Shown here in pieces: positions 17,030-25,002 of a stretch of DNA of 64,000 nt (position 1 is its first letter; each line of letters begins with the position of its first letter). The stretch is from Spirosoma sp. KCTC 42546 (GTDB lineage Bacteria > Bacteroidota > Bacteroidia > Cytophagales > Spirosomataceae). A program made the translations under genes and the position numbers. The stretch covers positions 496,001 through 560,000 of the forward strand of contig NZ_CP041360.1 of NCBI RefSeq assembly GCF_006965485.1, given 5' to 3'. The notes below the pieces were generated by a model. That model was not told the DNA's origin. It did no database searches and worked only from the letters and a program-made list of their open reading frames with translations.

Positions 17030-17647
17030 CTATTTGTTGTACAGAGCCAGAAAGGCGGTTACCTGATTATGAAAATGGGCGAAGCTGCGGGATTGTTTGG
17101 CTAGCTCGTTGAAGTCTGCAGATGTTGCTATTTTTTCGGCTACACGGTCCATATTAGGGCCATTGTCTTTGGGGCCATACAGCAACTTTTTCAATTCACT
17201 TTGATGCTTACTTTCCTGGCTGTTCTCGAGAAATTTTTCGGCTAAACCAATTTTATAAGCCTGGTAGGCCAACCATTGTTCGATAGCCTGAACTGTGACA
17301 AAATGGACAATTCGGTTTCCATAATTTTTATGGGTTTTACCTAATGCCTTTAGTACCAGATCACACTCGGCCGTGTGTTTAGGCTGCTCTTGTTCATAGT
17401 CTACGGCATCTAGGTCAATACCTATTACAATTAGTTGGTGACTTTGTAAAATTGCAGTTGTGGATATTGGCTCTGCCTCTTTCAGTACTTTTGATTTACC
17501 TGCATTTTGCCCTTTAAAGCCCAGTTTACTCCGCACTGCCTGAATTTTATATTGTTCGGCTATTAATCGTAAGTAAGTCGGTATGAATGCGTATTCTGCG
17601 TATCCTTCGGCAATAAGTGTATAATCGAGCCGCTTATTTGTCTTCAT
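17030..17647 (-). CDS. TOPRIM-like nuclease subunit (DUF4276/RloB/AriB-like)
   Basis: A 205-residue protein that I place tentatively in the TOPRIM-type group. An N-terminal LIAEGYAEYAF motif (Glu14, Glu18) is followed by an acidic pair in VIGIDLDAVD (Asp78, Asp80) and VTVQAIEQWLAYQ (Glu123, Trp125), as in DUF4276-type proteins. Its ATG overlaps the TGA of the upstream ATPase gene by four bases (17644-17647), so the two are translationally coupled. ATPase/TOPRIM pairs of this layout include OLD, Gabija, PARIS and AbiL/RloAB-type anti-phage systems. The nuclease role is inference; the family placement is moderately sure. Confidence 0.72.
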   Translation of the reverse strand: MKTNKRLDYTLIAEGYAEYAFIPTYLRLIAEQYKIQAVRSKLGFKGQNAGKSKVLKEAEPISTTAILQSHQLIVIGIDLDAVDYEQEQPKHTAECDLVLKALGKTHKNYGNRIVHFVTVQAIEQWLAYQAYKIGLAEKFLENSQESKHQSELKKLLYGPKDNGPNMDRVAEKIATSADFNELAKQSRSFAHFHNQVTAFLALYNK

Positions 17648-18765
17648 ATCTCATCTGATGGAACACCACCTATTAAACCATAAAGCCAGTTCTCCCCCAA
17701 ATTAGATGTAAGGTCGATTTTATCTAAACCCAATTCTTCACTCTTTCTGTCTGTTACATCAATAATGTCTTTTTGGAGATTTCGCACGTAAGTAGCTCCA
17801 TCGTCGTCTTTGTCGAAGACAAATACGGATTCTGGAATTGTCGAGAACGTATTAACAATGTGCTCGTTATGAGTTGTTAAAATTACTTGAATGTCTTTCT
17901 CCTCTGCTAATTGGAAAATAAGCTTCATGACTTCCCAGATACGGCGTGGATGAATGCCTTTTTCTGGTTCTTCGAGAAGAAGAAGTTTAGGGGGATTGGG
18001 TTGGTTTATGATGCATAGGAGGGCGAGGAAGTATAAAACACCTTCTGATACTTCGTCAGCCCGGTAACTATTTTCGTCTTTGTCAAAAAAACGTAATCCC
18101 AGCATACTTTCATTTCCAACTTTTACGGGTGGTAAAGTGAAATAGGCAATTTCAGGAATACATTTAGTTAGATCATCTTGGATTTTTTTTGCATTCCGTT
18201 TGAAATTGCTATCGACATAAAAATAGAATGAAATTAAGTTTGAGCAGTCTGCCGATAATTCTACTTGATCTGCTGAAAATTTTACTTGCTGAACAAGTTT
18301 TGACGGGTCTGGTCTATAAATCTTAGTATTAATAAATTCAAAAAACTCTCTTCTAGAAACATTAGGATTTAAATTTTCTATTTTTTCATTGAACTCATCA
18401 TCTATAAACCAATCATCAAATATGTTTTCAATCCTTTGCTGCCCAGGTTCAATTTGAATAACTGACTTTTGAATACAGTGATATAAACTCACGTTCTTTG
18501 CGCTATTACTTCTCATCATATACCCATTAGATTCAGGTATATAATCAAATTCATAAGTAATATCTACTCTTTTGTGTTTATGACTTATTGCTTCTAAAAC
18601 GTCTATATTTTGAGATCTTAAACCGTCAAAAGAAAACGACTCCAGCGCCTTCAAAAAATTCGTCTTCCCCGAGTTATTCGGGCCGATTAACAAATTGACT
18701 TTTTGAAGATCGAGCGTGACGTCTTTTAGGCTCTTGAAGTTCTGGATGAAAACGCGCTTGAGCAT
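17644..18765 (-). CDS. ABC-type AAA ATPase of an OLD/PARIS-like pair
   Basis: From the ATG at 18765 (MLKRVFIQNFKSL) the protein has 373 residues. A longer frame runs into the palindrome at 18798 and is rejected. It has Walker A GPNNSGKT (residues 28-35), an ABC signature-like SEG at 240-242, Walker B LLLLEEPE (261-268) and the switch His299 in LTTHNEH. The long AT-rich middle region (about 60-210) is the variable insert of SMC/OLD-type ATPases. The gene is coupled by a 4-base overlap to a TOPRIM-like gene. It probably senses an invader and controls the nuclease, by analogy with AriA of PARIS. Confidence 0.85.
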   Translation of the reverse strand: MLKRVFIQNFKSLKDVTLDLQKVNLLIGPNNSGKTNFLKALESFSFDGLRSQNIDVLEAISHKHKRVDITYEFDYIPESNGYMMRSNSAKNVSLYHCIQKSVIQIEPGQQRIENIFDDWFIDDEFNEKIENLNPNVSRREFFEFINTKIYRPDPSKLVQQVKFSADQVELSADCSNLISFYFYVDSNFKRNAKKIQDDLTKCIPEIAYFTLPPVKVGNESMLGLRFFDKDENSYRADEVSEGVLYFLALLCIINQPNPPKLLLLEEPEKGIHPRRIWEVMKLIFQLAEEKDIQVILTTHNEHIVNTFSTIPESVFVFDKDDDGATYVRNLQKDIIDVTDRKSEELGLDKIDLTSNLGENWLYGLIGGVPSDEI

Positions 18766-18797
18766 GGTTGGTAGGAATAAGTGGCGGTAAGCGGATT

Positions 18798-18876
18798 TTC
18801 TAAAGGCTGTTCGATGGGTTTGATATGCCATATCTCCAAGATATGGCATATCAAACCCATCGAACAGCCTTTAGAA
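18798..18876. repeat. Perfect 38-bp-arm palindrome with 3-base loop
   Basis: Arms 18798-18835 and 18839-18876 are exact reverse complements around CCA. The arms include GGCTGTTCGATGGG and GATATGCCATATC. It lies between the ATPase start and the end of the M1 peptidase gene; both genes are leftward, so the element is in the ATPase 5-prime region. Confidence 0.93.
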
Positions 18877-18903
18877 GGTAGTCTCGGTATGCAAGATAAC
18901 TAT

Positions 18904-20571
18904 TTACTTGCCCATTTCGGTGGCACGCATCAACACGGTGTTATCGGGGTCGATGGCGACGGAGCCGGGTTTGGTTGCCAGCGGAATCGTGAATGTCTGG
19001 GTTTGCTCGGTCATGGTTAGGCGGGCAGTTCGGGTGAGTTCGCGGCCGTTGCTATCGCGGATGCTGAATGTGAGCGGTACGACGAAAAACGCGCCCGTTC
19101 GCTGTGCCTGCCGGACATCAATCACCAGAGCCTTTTTAGTGGCGTCGTAGCTTGAACCCCACACAAGTTCAGGATAGCCGGGTTGGTAGAGCCATTGTTG
19201 GAAAAATTGCCCTAATTTCTTGCCCGAGGCCGTTTCCATCACAGCCTGCAAATCGCTGGATTGGGCGTTGCGGTTGCGGTAGGTCGCGTAATAGGCCCGG
19301 ATGCCTTTCCAAAAGGCCTCATCACCGATTTCATTCCGGAGCATGTGCAGCACCCAGCCGCCTTTCTGATAGGAGTTCGGGTTCAGTAAATCCATCAGGT
19401 TCGTCGTGGTCGAATCAACAACGGTGCCTTTGGGTTTTAGGGCTGAGAACCGGAAAATCTGGCCTTTGTTCTGATTCAGTACCGCGTTGAGGGTGTCTTT
19501 TCCGTAAGCATGTTCGAGGTAAAGGGCTGAAAAATACGTGGCAAAACCCTCGCTTAACCAAAGCTGTGACCAGTCGGATTCGGTAGCTGAGTTGCCAAAC
19601 CACTGGTGGGCGATTTCATGCGCCAGTAGGGCTTCCACATCCGAATCTTTATGCCCCACAATCACTTTCTCGTTGTAGAAAATGCAACTGGCGTTCTCCA
19701 TCCCCCCAAAGATCGTGGTTGATTCCACGTTGGCCAGTTTCTCGTAGGAATAGGGACCAATCTTGTCAATAAAGTATTGCAGAATTTCCTTGGCCGGACG
19801 ATAGTCGATAAAGCCTTTCTGACTATCGTTAGGATACAGCCAGCTTTGTACCGGCACTCCACTTACCGAGCCAACTTCCTCGACGGCAAATCGGGCGGCA
19901 CCAATGACCATTACTTTGGTTGGAATGGGCGTACTCTCCTGCCAGCGCGTTAGCTTTCTGCCATTTGGTAGGCTGCTTTCGTTTACGAATTTGCCATTGG
20001 CAATGACCCGATACGTAGCGGGAGCATTGACTGAAAATGAACAGGTTGCTTTGTCGGAGGGGTGATCCACAACGGGAAGGTAGTTCCGGGCGTTGTTCGG
20101 CCAGTTGTCGCCAAAAAATGTGCGCTCGCCAAACTTGTTTTGACTAATGATCAGACCTTTTGCTGGAGTGCCTTCGTAACGAATAACCAGCTCCGTTGGT
20201 TGATTGGGAGCGGCAGGCAGGTTGATAAATACCCGGTCATTGCGCTGGCTGAATGGTGCCGCTTTTCCATCAGCAAGACTCACCGAACGCACTTTCATGC
20301 CCGCTGATCCGTCGGACCGTTGCGCTGAATCCGATTTAGGACTAATCAAGTCGAACCAGACGGTTTGCCGGTCATCGGCGCGGGTGAAGCGAATGGTAGT
20401 TTCGCCCTTAATCTGGTTGGTCGAATCGCTCAGCGTGAGCGAGAATGCATAATTTTGAACATCAACGCCGGGCTGTGTGTACCGGGCTAAGTTGCCCGGT
20501 TGCTGGCACTGAACGGCCGACGTAATTAAAACGAACAGGGCAACCAGTATTGCTTTCTCTTTTTTCTTCAT
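18904..20571 (-). CDS. M1-family metallo-aminopeptidase, secreted
   Basis: The ATG at 20571 starts a signal peptide (MKKKEKAILVALFVLITSAVQ). An upstream extension to 20664 lies in a repeat and is rejected. The mature enzyme of the 555-residue precursor has the exopeptidase motif GGMENAS, the zinc motif HEIAHQWFG and the third zinc ligand Glu in WLSEGFATY. An N-terminal beta domain precedes the catalytic domain, and the C-terminal region is short, ending in an Ig-like module. It probably removes N-terminal residues from peptides in the periplasm. It lies downstream of the epimerase gene on the same strand. Confidence 0.93.
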   Translation of the reverse strand: MKKKEKAILVALFVLITSAVQCQQPGNLARYTQPGVDVQNYAFSLTLSDSTNQIKGETTIRFTRADDRQTVWFDLISPKSDSAQRSDGSAGMKVRSVSLADGKAAPFSQRNDRVFINLPAAPNQPTELVIRYEGTPAKGLIISQNKFGERTFFGDNWPNNARNYLPVVDHPSDKATCSFSVNAPATYRVIANGKFVNESSLPNGRKLTRWQESTPIPTKVMVIGAARFAVEEVGSVSGVPVQSWLYPNDSQKGFIDYRPAKEILQYFIDKIGPYSYEKLANVESTTIFGGMENASCIFYNEKVIVGHKDSDVEALLAHEIAHQWFGNSATESDWSQLWLSEGFATYFSALYLEHAYGKDTLNAVLNQNKGQIFRFSALKPKGTVVDSTTTNLMDLLNPNSYQKGGWVLHMLRNEIGDEAFWKGIRAYYATYRNRNAQSSDLQAVMETASGKKLGQFFQQWLYQPGYPELVWGSSYDATKKALVIDVRQAQRTGAFFVVPLTFSIRDSNGRELTRTARLTMTEQTQTFTIPLATKPGSVAIDPDNTVLMRATEMGK

Positions 20572-20584
20572 GCTGCTATTTTTA

Positions 20585-20662
20585 GATTCTGTGGATTCTG
20601 GTGATTCTATTGTATTTATGCCAAGCGGGCGGCCCCGAGAATCCACAGGATCGATAGAATCC
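20585..20662. repeat. Imperfect inverted repeat with GATTCTGTGGATTCT words
   Basis: GATTCTGTGGATTCTGG and GATTCTAT on the left are answered by GAGAATCCACAGGATC and GATAGAATCC on the right. The block occupies the gap between the epimerase gene and the M1 peptidase start and would place a hairpin in the peptidase leader. Confidence 0.6.
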
Positions 20663-20669
20663 AAGTTAC

Positions 20670-21077
20670 TTACTCCTTAATTTCCTGGCACAGTTCAATC
20701 AACACCCCATTCGTGCCCTTGGGATGCAGAAAACACACTAATTTATTGTCGGCCCCACGTTTTGGAGCTTCGTTCAAGACCGTAAATCCTTCCGTTTTTA
20801 GCCGAGTCATCTCAGCCTCAATGTCCTCTACTTCAAAGGCTATGTGGTGGATTCCTTCCCCTTTTTTCTCCAGAAATTTTGCAATCGGACTATCGGGGCT
20901 CGTGGCTTCGAGGAGTTCAATTTTGGTCTGATTTACTTGAAAGAAGGAAGTCGTTACCCCTTCGGCCAGAACTGCTTCGGATTTGTAGGGGACAACATTC
21001 AATAACTTCGTAAATAAGTCATTCGACGCGGCAATGTCGCGAACGGCGATGCCGATGTGTTCGACGTTAGTAAGCAT
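20670..21077 (-). CDS. mce: Methylmalonyl-CoA epimerase
   Basis: A 135-residue protein of the vicinal-oxygen-chelate fold. MLTNVEHIGIAVRDI with the first metal His, GVTTSFFQV, IELLEATSPDSPI, the GEGIHHIAFEVEDI block with His and Glu, and the terminal GVLIELCQ are the standard epimerase signatures. It interconverts R- and S-methylmalonyl-CoA in the propionyl-CoA/succinyl-CoA route. No mutase or carboxylase gene is in the window. It is the upstream gene of a possible pair with the M1 peptidase, and divergent from the IscA-type gene. Confidence 0.94.
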   Translation of the reverse strand: MLTNVEHIGIAVRDIAASNDLFTKLLNVVPYKSEAVLAEGVTTSFFQVNQTKIELLEATSPDSPIAKFLEKKGEGIHHIAFEVEDIEAEMTRLKTEGFTVLNEAPKRGADNKLVCFLHPKGTNGVLIELCQEIKE

Positions 21078-21157
21078 GTGTTCTAAAGAACTTTTCCGTT
21101 TGGCCGAAAGTTATAGAGAAAGCATTGATATGCGTCAACATTGACTCGATTACGACT

Positions 21158-21484
21158 ATGGTTACGGTTTCAGAAATTGCCAAAAACAAAATTGTTGAAC
21201 TACGTCAGAAGGATGGCCTGGCCGAAAATTACGCCATTCGTGTAGGCGTACAGGGTGGCGGGTGCTCGGGCCTGATGTATGATCTTCAATTCGATGCTAC
21301 GCAGCAACCAACCGACCACGTTGTTGAAGATAAAGGCGTTAAGATTCTAATAGATCGCAAAAGCCTGCTTTATCTGGCCGGTACCGAACTTGATTTTTCG
21401 GACGGTCTGAACGGCAAAGGTTTCCAGTTCAAAAACCCGAACGCCAGCCGTACTTGCGGTTGCGGTGAAAGTTTCGCCGTCTGA
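21158..21484 (+). CDS. Iron-sulfur cluster assembly A-type carrier (IscA/ErpA/HesB)
   Basis: The ATG at 21158 (MVTVSEIAKNKI) gives 108 residues, the family norm; an earlier start at 21125 adds 11 unlikely residues. The three cluster-ligand cysteines are present: one in GGGCSGLMYDL and two in the C-terminal CGCGESF. A-type carriers hand Fe-S clusters to apo-proteins. No isc or suf operon genes are adjacent. A hairpin terminator follows within a larger inverted repeat. Confidence 0.95.
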   Translation: MVTVSEIAKNKIVELRQKDGLAENYAIRVGVQGGGCSGLMYDLQFDATQQPTDHVVEDKGVKILIDRKSLLYLAGTELDFSDGLNGKGFQFKNPNASRTCGCGESFAV

Positions 21485-21504
21485 GACCGCATCGGCGGCC
21501 CGGC

Positions 21505-21656
21505 GGGATTTAGCTGATTTTTAGATTTGCATGATTTTGTGGAAGCCGCTTCTTAGGGAGCGGCTTCTGTGTTTTTATACTTTGCCATATTACTGCATAT
21601 TTGTTCATTCCTATTGACAAAATCCAGAAAATCTTCCAATCAGCTAAATCCCGGTT
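21505..21656. repeat. Nested inverted repeat sharing a word with the repeat at 31430
   Basis: Outer arms GGGATTTAGCTGATT (21505-21519) and AATCAGCTAAATCCC (21638-21652) enclose a second hairpin (21542-21567). The 19-base word AATCAGCTAAATCCCGGTT at 21638-21656 is identical to 31515-31533. Its end directly abuts the ATG of the thioesterase gene at 21657. Confidence 0.85.
21542..21577 (+). terminator. Rho-independent terminator after the IscA-type gene
   Basis: A perfect 9-bp stem GAAGCCGCT/AGCGGCTTC with an 8-base loop is followed by TGTGTTTTTAT. It is embedded within the larger inverted repeat. Confidence 0.8.
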
Positions 21657-22220
21657 ATGAACGCCAAGCCCGTTAGCCATTCCCGCACGACACTTACCGA
21701 ACTGATGATTCCATCTTATGCCAATTTTGGCGGCCGTGTGCATGGGGGTATACTCCTGTCCCTGATGGACAAAGTGGCTTATGCCTGTGCAGCTAAACAC
21801 GCAGGTCAGTATTGCGTAACGGTTTCCGTCGACGGGGTCAATTTCCGGCAACCGGTTGAGGTAGGGGAACTGGTTTCGCTGATGGCATCAGTTAACTATG
21901 TCGGCCGAACGTCGCTTGTCGTGGGCATTAAAGTTATATCTGAGAATGTGAGACTAGGCAGTGTAAAGCACACTAATACCAGCTATTTCACAATGGTGGC
22001 GAAAGATGATCAAGAAAAACCGACCGAGGTGCCACCGCTCCTTCTCGAAACATCTGATGACATTCGCCGTTTTCTGGAAGCGATGAAACGCAAAGAGCTT
22101 CGGATCATGAACGCCGAGTATTTTCACAATGCCAAGACGCAGATGCTGATTGATGAAAGCGTTGATAAATTAGTGAATGAGCGTTGTGAACTGGCGGACG
22201 GTCTAAGCTTGAATTTATAG
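21657..22220 (+). CDS. Hotdog-fold acyl-CoA thioesterase
   Basis: The 187-residue protein has an N-terminal acyl-CoA hydrolase hotdog domain. SRTTLTELMIPSYANFGGRVHGGILLSLMD includes the active-site Asn/Asp region and helix, and VDGVNFRQPVEVGELV and SYFTMVA complete the pattern. About 50 helical residues follow, which is longer than a minimal YciA protein. It hydrolyses acyl-CoA thioesters in the cytoplasm; chain-length preference cannot be read. A dispersed repeat word sits right against its start codon, leaving no room for a normal leader unless the repeat itself provides it. Confidence 0.9.
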   Translation: MNAKPVSHSRTTLTELMIPSYANFGGRVHGGILLSLMDKVAYACAAKHAGQYCVTVSVDGVNFRQPVEVGELVSLMASVNYVGRTSLVVGIKVISENVRLGSVKHTNTSYFTMVAKDDQEKPTEVPPLLLETSDDIRRFLEAMKRKELRIMNAEYFHNAKTQMLIDESVDKLVNERCELADGLSLNL

Positions 22221-22342
22221 TAATTTTTGTCATTCCGACCTTAGCGGGGCGGCCCGTGCCGAGGAATCTCAATTTTCATAATGGTCAAGCTTGAGATTCC
22301 TCGGCACGGGCCGCCCCGCTAAGGTCGGAATGACAAAAATTA
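22221..22342. repeat. Perfect 52-bp-arm palindrome between convergent genes
   Basis: Arms 22221-22272 and 22291-22342 are exact reverse complements with an 18-base loop. The arms contain GTCATTCCGACC, GCGGGGCGGCCCG and GAGGAATCTC. The left arm starts right after the thioesterase stop codon and the right arm includes the stop codon of the MetE-like gene. This is the longest perfect palindrome in the window. Confidence 0.95.
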
Positions 22343-23368
22343 TAGCTCCCCCCGCACAATTTTGGCCCCGGCCACCATGTTCGTCAGTTTTTGTTTGGCG
22401 GCCCAGCGAGCGGTTTGACTCAACCCACAGTCGGGGGCAACAGCTAGTTTTTCGGCGGGAACATAGGGAAGGCATTTGCGAATGCGCTCAGCTACGTCTT
22501 CGGGGGTTTCGATGTAGTAGCTTTTCACGTCGATAACCCCTACGGCTACGTCGAACTTCTCGGCGAAGCGCTCTAGTAAATTCACTTCCGAGAAGTTCAG
22601 GATGGTCATTTCAGAATGAAGCTCATCGACCGTCATATCCAGAAAATCAGGGAGCATGGGGGCGATGGTTTTTTTGCCCACCGACCGGCCTTTGTAGTTG
22701 CCAAAGCACAGGTGCATGGAAAGCCGTGTTTTACCGACGCCCGGTGCTACGGTTCGGTTGAAAATATCCACAAACCGTTTGGTATCCTCCCGATACGCAT
22801 AGCATGACATCGAGGGCTCGTCCACGCAAATCTCGGGCACACCCAGCTCAACCAGTGTGGCAATCTCCTTGCTGACCAGGGGTAACAAGGCTTCCGTTAC
22901 TTCCCATCGGTCTTTATACAGACTACCTGGCAATAATCGCCCACTGAGCGTGTATGGGCCTGGAATGGACACTTTAATGCCCTGCCCTGCGGGGGCCAGC
23001 CGTTTTAGACGCAGGTATTCTTCAACAACGCCCAAGCCGTTAGGGGCAGTCAGTGGTTCAACGATGTTATGCTTCCCTCGCTGGTCGTGTGCGGGCGGTC
23101 CAAACCGACGCAATTCAGTCTCGTTGTTCTGAATACCATTGATATAGCCATAGAACGACAGATTGAAGTCGAAGCGGGTTTGCTCGCCATCGGTGATGAC
23201 GTCTAAACCCGCAGCTACCTGGTCGTGAACGGATGCAACAACAGCATCTTCAATCATTTCATTGATGTCGGCGGGGCCAAACTGCCCGAGATGCTGGCTG
23301 GAAAATTCGAGCCAGCCCGGAAAGGGCATCGATCCGACAACAGTGGTTTTTATGGGTACGGGCTGCAT
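22340..23368 (-). CDS. MetE-like cobalamin-independent methionine synthase (core domain)
   Basis: This 342-residue protein matches only the C-terminal catalytic barrel of MetE (about half of the 750-residue enzyme). Visible are VVGSMPFPGWL, ITDGEQTR, the CVDEPS substrate motif and zinc-ligand candidates in MHLCFGN, NFSEVN and PDCGLSQTA. Core-only MetE enzymes exist in archaea and many bacteria and may use a different methyl donor from folate polyglutamate. The donor here is unknown. Neighbours give no help. Confidence 0.88.
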   Translation of the reverse strand: MQPVPIKTTVVGSMPFPGWLEFSSQHLGQFGPADINEMIEDAVVASVHDQVAAGLDVITDGEQTRFDFNLSFYGYINGIQNNETELRRFGPPAHDQRGKHNIVEPLTAPNGLGVVEEYLRLKRLAPAGQGIKVSIPGPYTLSGRLLPGSLYKDRWEVTEALLPLVSKEIATLVELGVPEICVDEPSMSCYAYREDTKRFVDIFNRTVAPGVGKTRLSMHLCFGNYKGRSVGKKTIAPMLPDFLDMTVDELHSEMTILNFSEVNLLERFAEKFDVAVGVIDVKSYYIETPEDVAERIRKCLPYVPAEKLAVAPDCGLSQTARWAAKQKLTNMVAGAKIVRGEL

Positions 23369-23401
23369 GATGGTAAAGGAGTTTAGGAGGTTAAGCTAAG
23401 T

Positions 23402-23495
23402 AATGAATAATGGATAATGAATAATGATGAGTAGGTAACGCCCTACTAAACAGAAACCTTTTACATTATCCATTATTCATTATCCATTATTCATT
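23402..23495. repeat. Inverted repeat with perfect 25-bp arms of GAATAATG words
   Basis: Arms 23402-23426 and 23471-23495 are exact reverse complements, built of ATAATGGATAATGAATAATG-like words. The 44-base loop contains a smaller GTAGG/CCTAC hairpin. The repeat lies between the Gfo/Idh gene end and the MetE-like gene start, both leftward. Confidence 0.9.
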
Positions 23496-23504
23496 TATTT
23501 ATAG

Positions 23505-24929
23505 TTAAACGGCTTTTGATAGTTTCATAGCTACAGGGTCCCAGTTAATTACCTTTCGCTGGGCGGCACTGAGGTTGGCGGCTAAGGATGGGGCCGCGGC
23601 CCGCAAGCCAAATTCGGCATCTTCTTTCACCAACGCCGGGTTATTTTCCCGGATAGCATTGAAGAACACAATCATGTGATCGAGCCGATCGTCGTAGCCG
23701 TCGGGTGCGTTGAAGGTAACAGCGGGTTCATTCTGCACTTGACGGGTAAATTGCCCGGCGGGGTATTTCTGGTCGTATTGCCGAATAAACTCCTCCTGCA
23801 TAGCCTGCGGATAGGTAAACAAGGCGTCGTAGCCCTTGCTATACATGGGGGCATTGGGTCGCTTGAGCCGGTTCAGAACGAAGGAGTTCCAGCCAATATC
23901 AATTACGCCTTCGGTACCAACCAGGCGGGTATGAATATCTCCCCCAGCACCCGTTGCCAGATTGACACGCATTGCCAGGGAGAATGATGCGTTTTTATCA
24001 GTTTTGGGATAGTTTATCAGGGCAGTAACGAGGTCATACGCATCGCGCCCATCTTTCCAGTAATTCAGATCGCCAAGTGCGTAGATGCTGGTTGGGCCCA
24101 GGCTGCCCGTTACGGTATGCAATCCAGTCAGCAAGTGCACAAACAAATCACCTGCTACCCCCGTGCCATAGTCGTTGTAGTTGCGCCACCGAAAGAAGCG
24201 CTCAGCCTGAAACGGTCGTTTGGGCGCATCGCCCAGATACGTAGCCCAGTCCACGTCTTTGGGGTTAAGATTTGGTGGTATGGTGTACTGCCAGGCACCA
24301 AGCGCATCGGTTCGATCTAAAAATGCTTCGACCGATGTCAACTCACCAATGTCGCCCGCTTCGTAGCGTTTTTTTGCTTCGAGGATGGCCGACGCACTAG
24401 CTCGCTGGCTACCCACCTGAAATACCTTGCCAGACTTTTTATGTGCAGCAATAACGGCATGGCCTTCCTCGATATGGTGAACCATGGGCTTCTCACAATA
24501 AACATGCTTGCCTGCATTCAGAGCCGCAATGGAGATATGGTCGTGCCAATGGTCGGGAACGCAAATCAGAACAGCATCTACGTCTTTTCTCGCCAGGATC
24601 TCGCGATAATCACGGGTCGTGAAAAGATCATTTCCCCACATTTCTTTAGCCCGAACTAATCGGGGAGCGTATAAATCAGCCACTGCCACCACTTTCGTGC
24701 CGGGTACTTTCAGGGCACAATCGAGATCATAATGACCAATGATACCTGCACCAATAAGGGCAATGTTGATCGTATCAGCTGCCGATCGAGGTTTAATAAT
24801 TTCGATCAGGCTCTCGCGAAAATTTCGATCTGTAGGAGAAAGGTTTTCGGCACCGGCCAGGGTTGCTCCTCCTGCCAGTAGAGCTGACGTGCTACCAAGC
24901 TGGCGGAGGAATTTTCGACGTGAATGCAT
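23505..24929 (-). CDS. Tat-exported Gfo/Idh/MocA oxidoreductase
   Basis: This 474-residue protein starts with a twin-arginine signal (SRRKFLRQLGS, then a short hydrophobic stretch and Ala-rich cleavage region). It should therefore fold with its NAD(P) cofactor before export to the periplasm. The Rossmann part has ALIGAGIIGHYDL, and the family EKP motif is in HVYCEKPMVHHIEEG. The C-terminal domain contains GGDIHTRLVGTEG and a WNSFVLN segment. Such enzymes in Bacteroidota often act in sugar or glycoside processing together with sugar-isomerase-like proteins; the exact substrate is not deducible. Confidence 0.9.
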   Translation of the reverse strand: MHSRRKFLRQLGSTSALLAGGATLAGAENLSPTDRNFRESLIEIIKPRSAADTINIALIGAGIIGHYDLDCALKVPGTKVVAVADLYAPRLVRAKEMWGNDLFTTRDYREILARKDVDAVLICVPDHWHDHISIAALNAGKHVYCEKPMVHHIEEGHAVIAAHKKSGKVFQVGSQRASASAILEAKKRYEAGDIGELTSVEAFLDRTDALGAWQYTIPPNLNPKDVDWATYLGDAPKRPFQAERFFRWRNYNDYGTGVAGDLFVHLLTGLHTVTGSLGPTSIYALGDLNYWKDGRDAYDLVTALINYPKTDKNASFSLAMRVNLATGAGGDIHTRLVGTEGVIDIGWNSFVLNRLKRPNAPMYSKGYDALFTYPQAMQEEFIRQYDQKYPAGQFTRQVQNEPAVTFNAPDGYDDRLDHMIVFFNAIRENNPALVKEDAEFGLRAAAPSLAANLSAAQRKVINWDPVAMKLSKAV

Positions 24930-25002
24930 AGGGTAAGGAGTAGGTCAGGTCGCCTAGGTGGGCAATCCTGAAAGGCAAAAGCACTTTCTTCCGGGCTTTT
25001 AA

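Noticed and set aside
18766..18849. N-terminal extension of the ATPase
   Set aside because: It is encoded by palindrome sequence and precedes the normal start of the ATPase fold.
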